Assembly: GCA_023412695.1 (NCBI GenBank)
Contig: JAEYNG010000474.1
Coordinates: 1-8,540 of the forward strand
DNA from: Planctomycetota bacterium
Lineage (GTDB): Bacteria > Planctomycetota > Phycisphaerae > Phycisphaerales > UBA1924
Length of the DNA: 8,540 bases
Direction: 5' to 3'
The notes under the pieces are model-generated. The model saw nothing but the letters and a program-made list of their open reading frames with translations. It was not told the origin of the DNA and made no database searches. Positions 5,975 to 8,540 of the stretch are shown here, piece by piece. The translations under genes and the position numbers were made by a program. How positions within the stretch are numbered: position 1 is the stretch's first letter; each line of letters starts with the position of its first letter.

Positions 5975-8089
5975 ATGTCGTCCAACCAGCCAGAACAGAA
6001 CATCGACTCCATCCTCACCGAGAGTCGCGTCTTACCCCCCGGCGATGCCCGCACGGTGGGCTTACATCGCTGGCACATCGCCTCGATGGACGATTACCAG
6101 CGTGAACACGCGCGGTCGATCGAGAAACCCGAGGAGTTCTGGGCCGAGGCCGCGAAGTGCCTGTCGTGGTTCTCGCCGTGGTCGAGGGTGCTCGACTGGA
6201 CCCCGCCTGATGCCAAGTGGTTCGTAGGCGGCAGACTCAACGCCTGCTTCAACTGCGTGGACCGGCATGTCGAGGCGGGCTTCGGCGAGCAGATCGGCCT
6301 GATCTGGGAGGGCGAGCCCGTCGGCGAGAACGGGCCGGAGGTCCGCCGCCTGAGCTATCGAGAGCTGATGGTCGAGACATCCCGCATCGCCAACGCGCTC
6401 AAGAGCATCGGCGTGAAGAAGGGGGACGTCGTCACGATCTACATGCCGATGGTGCCCGAGCTTGCGATCGCCATGCTCGCCTGCGCACGCATCGGCGCGG
6501 CCCACAGCGTCATCTTCGGCGGCTTCGCGCCGACCGCGATCACCGAGCGTGTGATCGACGCGAACTCGCGAGTCATCATCACCGCGGACGGCGGCTTCCG
6601 TCGCGGCGACATCGTGCCGCTGTTGAAGAACGTTGATGAAGCGGTTGTCGCGCTGTCGAACCACGGCCACATCCTCAATCACGTCGTCGTGCTCGATCGA
6701 GCGGGCGTGCTCACCGGGGACCGTCGCTTCCGCTCCGGCGAGCCGCGGATCGGGCCGACGAAGTTTCACTGGTGGGCCGACGTGCGCAACGCCGCGTCAG
6801 ACGCCTGCCCGTGCGAGCCGATGGACAGCGAGGACATGCTGTTCCTGCTGTATACCTCCGGCTCGACCGGCAAGCCCAAGGGCATTTTGCACACGACCGG
6901 CGGCTACCTCGTGTATGGCGCGATGACAGCGCGGCTGGCGTTTAACCTGAACGCCGACGAGCCCGGCACGGGCGACCCTCGCGGCGGCCGCGGGCAGACG
7001 TTCTGGTGCACCGCCGACATCGGCTGGGTCACGGGCCACACGTACGTGCTGTACGGAATCATGGCCAACCGCGTGCCGACGCTCCTGTACGAGGGCGCGC
7101 CGAACTTCCCGGCAGTCGGGTCGGGCGGGGACCGTTTCTGGGACATCATTGCACGGCATAGGGTCACGCAGTTCTACACCGCCCCGACGGCAATCCGCAC
7201 GTTCATGAAGTGGGGCGACGACCTGCCGGCGCAGCACGACCTTTCCAGCCTCCGCGTCATCGGCACCGTGGGCGAGCCGATCAACCCGGAGGCGTGGATC
7301 TGGTACCACAGGCACATCGGACGCGAACGCTGCCCCGTTGTCGATACCTATTGGCAAACGGAGACCGCCGGCCATGTTGTCACGCCCCTGCCGGGCGCAA
7401 CGCCGACCAAGCCCGGGTCGTGCACACTGCCGATGCTGGGGATCGACGCGGCGATTGTCAACGAACAGGGAATGGAGCTGCCGGCGAACAAGGGCGGGCT
7501 CTTTGTCATCCGCAAGCCCTGGCCGGGTATGCTCCGCGGCGTGTACGGCAACCGCGAGCGATTCGTGAGCAACTACTGGGCACGTGTGAAAGACCCGAAG
7601 ACGGGCCAGCCTTACTATTTCTCCGCCGACGGCGCGCGGCGCGACGAAGGCGGCTACTTCTGGATCCAGGGGCGCATCGACGACGTGATCAAGGTCTCCG
7701 GCCACCTGCTCGGCACGATGGAAGTCGAGAGTGCGCTCGTCTCGCACCCCGGCGTGGCCGAGGCCGCGGTGGTGGGCGTGCCGCACGACATCAAGGGCAG
7801 CGCGATCGTGGCGTTTGTCACGCTCAAGCCGGCCTGGCTGAAGGCCAACAACCGGCAGCCGAACGACTCGTTGAAGAAGGAGCTCGGCGCGCACGTCGCG
7901 AAGGAAGTGGGGGCGCTCGCACGCCCGGAGCAGGTGCGCTTTGCAGACGGCCTGCCAAAGACCCGCTCGGGCAAGATCATGCGTCGGCTCCTGCGGGATG
8001 TCGCCGCGGGCGTTGAGAAGATCACGCAGGATACGACCACCCTCGAGGACTTCTCGGTCGTGGCGAAGCTGCGGGAGGACGAGGAGTAA
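5975..8089 (+). CDS. acs: Acetyl-CoA synthetase (AMP-forming)
   Basis: Cytoplasmic enzyme that activates acetate with ATP to acetyl-AMP and then acetyl-CoA, feeding acetate into the TCA cycle. Motifs in the 704-residue product: [18 protein letters not shown] (81-98), P-loop [11 protein letters not shown] (293-303), [12 protein letters not shown] (344-355), TVGEP (431-435), [10 protein letters not shown] (457-466), ADGARRD (551-557), hinge [12 protein letters not shown] (566-577) and [14 protein letters not shown] (661-674) with catalytic Lys667, the residue acetylated by Pat-type enzymes in other bacteria. By alignment from memory with the Salmonella enzyme, the acetate-pocket residues Val352, Thr353, Val432 and Trp460 are all kept, which favours acetate over longer acids. 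The protein is about 50 residues longer than the usual 650, partly from Gly/Asp-rich insertions near 328-341, 380-386 and 538-545. Changes from the usual bacterial consensus are SGHLLGT for SGHRLGT, SADGA for (S/T)GDGA and TETAG for TETGG. A terminator upstream and its own Shine-Dalgarno site suggest independent expression. Confidence 0.96.
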   Translation: MSSNQPEQNIDSILTESRVLPPGDARTVGLHRWHIASMDDYQREHARSIEKPEEFWAEAAKCLSWFSPWSRVLDWTPPDAKWFVGGRLNACFNCVDRHVEAGFGEQIGLIWEGEPVGENGPEVRRLSYRELMVETSRIANALKSIGVKKGDVVTIYMPMVPELAIAMLACARIGAAHSVIFGGFAPTAITERVIDANSRVIITADGGFRRGDIVPLLKNVDEAVVALSNHGHILNHVVVLDRAGVLTGDRRFRSGEPRIGPTKFHWWADVRNAASDACPCEPMDSEDMLFLLYTSGSTGKPKGILHTTGGYLVYGAMTARLAFNLNADEPGTGDPRGGRGQTFWCTADIGWVTGHTYVLYGIMANRVPTLLYEGAPNFPAVGSGGDRFWDIIARHRVTQFYTAPTAIRTFMKWGDDLPAQHDLSSLRVIGTVGEPINPEAWIWYHRHIGRERCPVVDTYWQTETAGHVVTPLPGATPTKPGSCTLPMLGIDAAIVNEQGMELPANKGGLFVIRKPWPGMLRGVYGNRERFVSNYWARVKDPKTGQPYYFSADGARRDEGGYFWIQGRIDDVIKVSGHLLGTMEVESALVSHPGVAEAAVVGVPHDIKGSAIVAFVTLKPAWLKANNRQPNDSLKKELGAHVAKEVGALARPEQVRFADGLPKTRSGKIMRRLLRDVAAGVEKITQDTTTLEDFSVVAKLREDEE

Positions 8090-8181
8090 CTCAGGATCGA
8101 AGACGGTTCCCGGATGAACGGCGTGCAGGGCCTACCATCAGTCATTCGTCGCAGCACCAAAGCACACAGGAACAGCAAGCC
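8090..8181 (+). promoter_or_regulatory. acs to isomerase intergenic region with a weak promoter-like hexamer
   Basis: I see no intrinsic terminator after acs. TACCAT (8133-8138) resembles a -10 hexamer at a reasonable distance from ATG 8182, but no -35 box stands out about 17 bases upstream. AGGA (8168-8171) is a weak ribosome-binding candidate ten bases from the start. Readthrough from acs is equally possible. Confidence 0.25.
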
Positions 8182-8540
8182 ATGAAACTGACCACCGCAC
8201 TGCTCTCGATTCTCGCCGCGGCGATGATCGCCGCGAGCCCGGCTCCGGCGCTTGCTCAAGGCGGGGGCGAGGCAACCAAGCCCGCAATGCAGCCCGCGCA
8301 GACGAAGCCGGTCCAGAACGACCAGCCCGCCACCGGCGACAAGCCGAAGACCGACGAGAAGCCCGCGGACAAGTCCGCCAAAGAGGAGCCAAAGCTCGTG
8401 TACGTCAAGATGAAGACATCCGAAGGCGACATCGTGATCGAGCTCAACCAGGAGAAGGCGCCGATCACGGTGAAGAACTTCCTGAGCTACGTGGACAAGA
8501 AGTTCTACGACGGCACGATCTTCCACCGTGTCATCTCGAC
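8182..8540 (+). CDS. Exported cyclophilin-type peptidyl-prolyl isomerase, N-terminal part (3' end outside window)
   Basis: Catalyses cis-trans isomerisation at proline bonds, here probably outside the cytoplasmic membrane. It is cut by the window edge after 119 complete codons. The start [18 protein letters not shown] is a signal peptide: a Lys, a hydrophobic stretch and an ALA|Q cleavage site after residue 25. No Cys is present, so it is not a lipoprotein. A low-complexity stretch of Pro, Lys, Asp, Gln and Ala (about 27-70) follows, probably a flexible linker. The cyclophilin fold begins near 72: [17 protein letters not shown], then [26 protein letters not shown]. Arg116 in FHRV corresponds to the catalytic Arg of human cyclophilin A. 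The rest of the active site lies beyond the window. The weak Shine-Dalgarno makes the start less firm, but the signal peptide beginning exactly there supports it. Confidence 0.92.
   Translation, partial: MKLTTALLSILAAAMIAASPAPALAQGGGEATKPAMQPAQTKPVQNDQPATGDKPKTDEKPADKSAKEEPKLVYVKMKTSEGDIVIELNQEKAPITVKNFLSYVDKKFYDGTIFHRVIS

Noticed and set aside
5244..6227. Plus-strand frame of 327 codons crossing from sucB into acs
   Set aside because: It is out of frame with both genes, runs through the clear terminator at 5890-5920 and encodes Arg-rich sequence with no motif.
1..8540. Mobile elements, CRISPR arrays, tRNA or rRNA genes
   Set aside because: Reading both strands by eye I saw no transposase-like protein, regularly spaced repeats, long terminal inverted repeats or recognisable RNA gene.

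Overview
This is a GC-rich bacterial chromosome segment carrying core metabolic and transport genes, all on the + strand, with G or C at most third codon positions. The gene content does not fix the organism. The PstA tail (long charged last external loop, C-terminal GGAF), the E1 variant motifs (KYHRGYSG, SSCRIERF) and TAC-type promoter-like hexamers remind me of Planctomycetota, perhaps Phycisphaerae. That is an impression from memory, not a demonstration.

Layout. (1) Positions 1-1463 hold the end of a phosphate-uptake (pst) operon: the C-terminal part of the permease PstA, cut by the window edge, then the ATPase PstB. A hairpin terminator lies directly behind PstB, and there is no phoU. 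(2) Positions 1464-1677 are a 214-base non-coding stretch with that terminator, several short inverted repeats, a possible -10 hexamer and a UUCG hairpin overlapping the ribosome-binding region of the next gene. (3) Positions 1678-5868 hold sucA and sucB, the E1 and E2 parts of the 2-oxoglutarate dehydrogenase complex, closed by a very clean intrinsic terminator. (4) Positions 5975-8089 hold acs, an AMP-forming acetyl-CoA synthetase with its own strong Shine-Dalgarno site. (5) From 8182 to the edge is the start of an exported cyclophilin-type peptidyl-prolyl isomerase.

How the genes fit together. SucA and SucB oxidise 2-oxoglutarate to succinyl-CoA in the TCA cycle. Their E3 partner (lipoamide dehydrogenase) and succinyl-CoA synthetase are not encoded here. 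Acs feeds acetate carbon into the same cycle as acetyl-CoA, a plausible neighbour, although the terminator suggests separate transcription. The pst genes and the isomerase are unrelated in function.

I found no mobile element, CRISPR array, RNA gene or defence system, and I do not think the window contains a new multi-gene system. The points worth a second look are small: the uncertain PstB start with a promoter-like element inside its N-terminal extension, the hairpin at the sucA ribosome-binding site, the Ala/Lys-rich tail on SucA, and departures from the bacterial Acs consensus.
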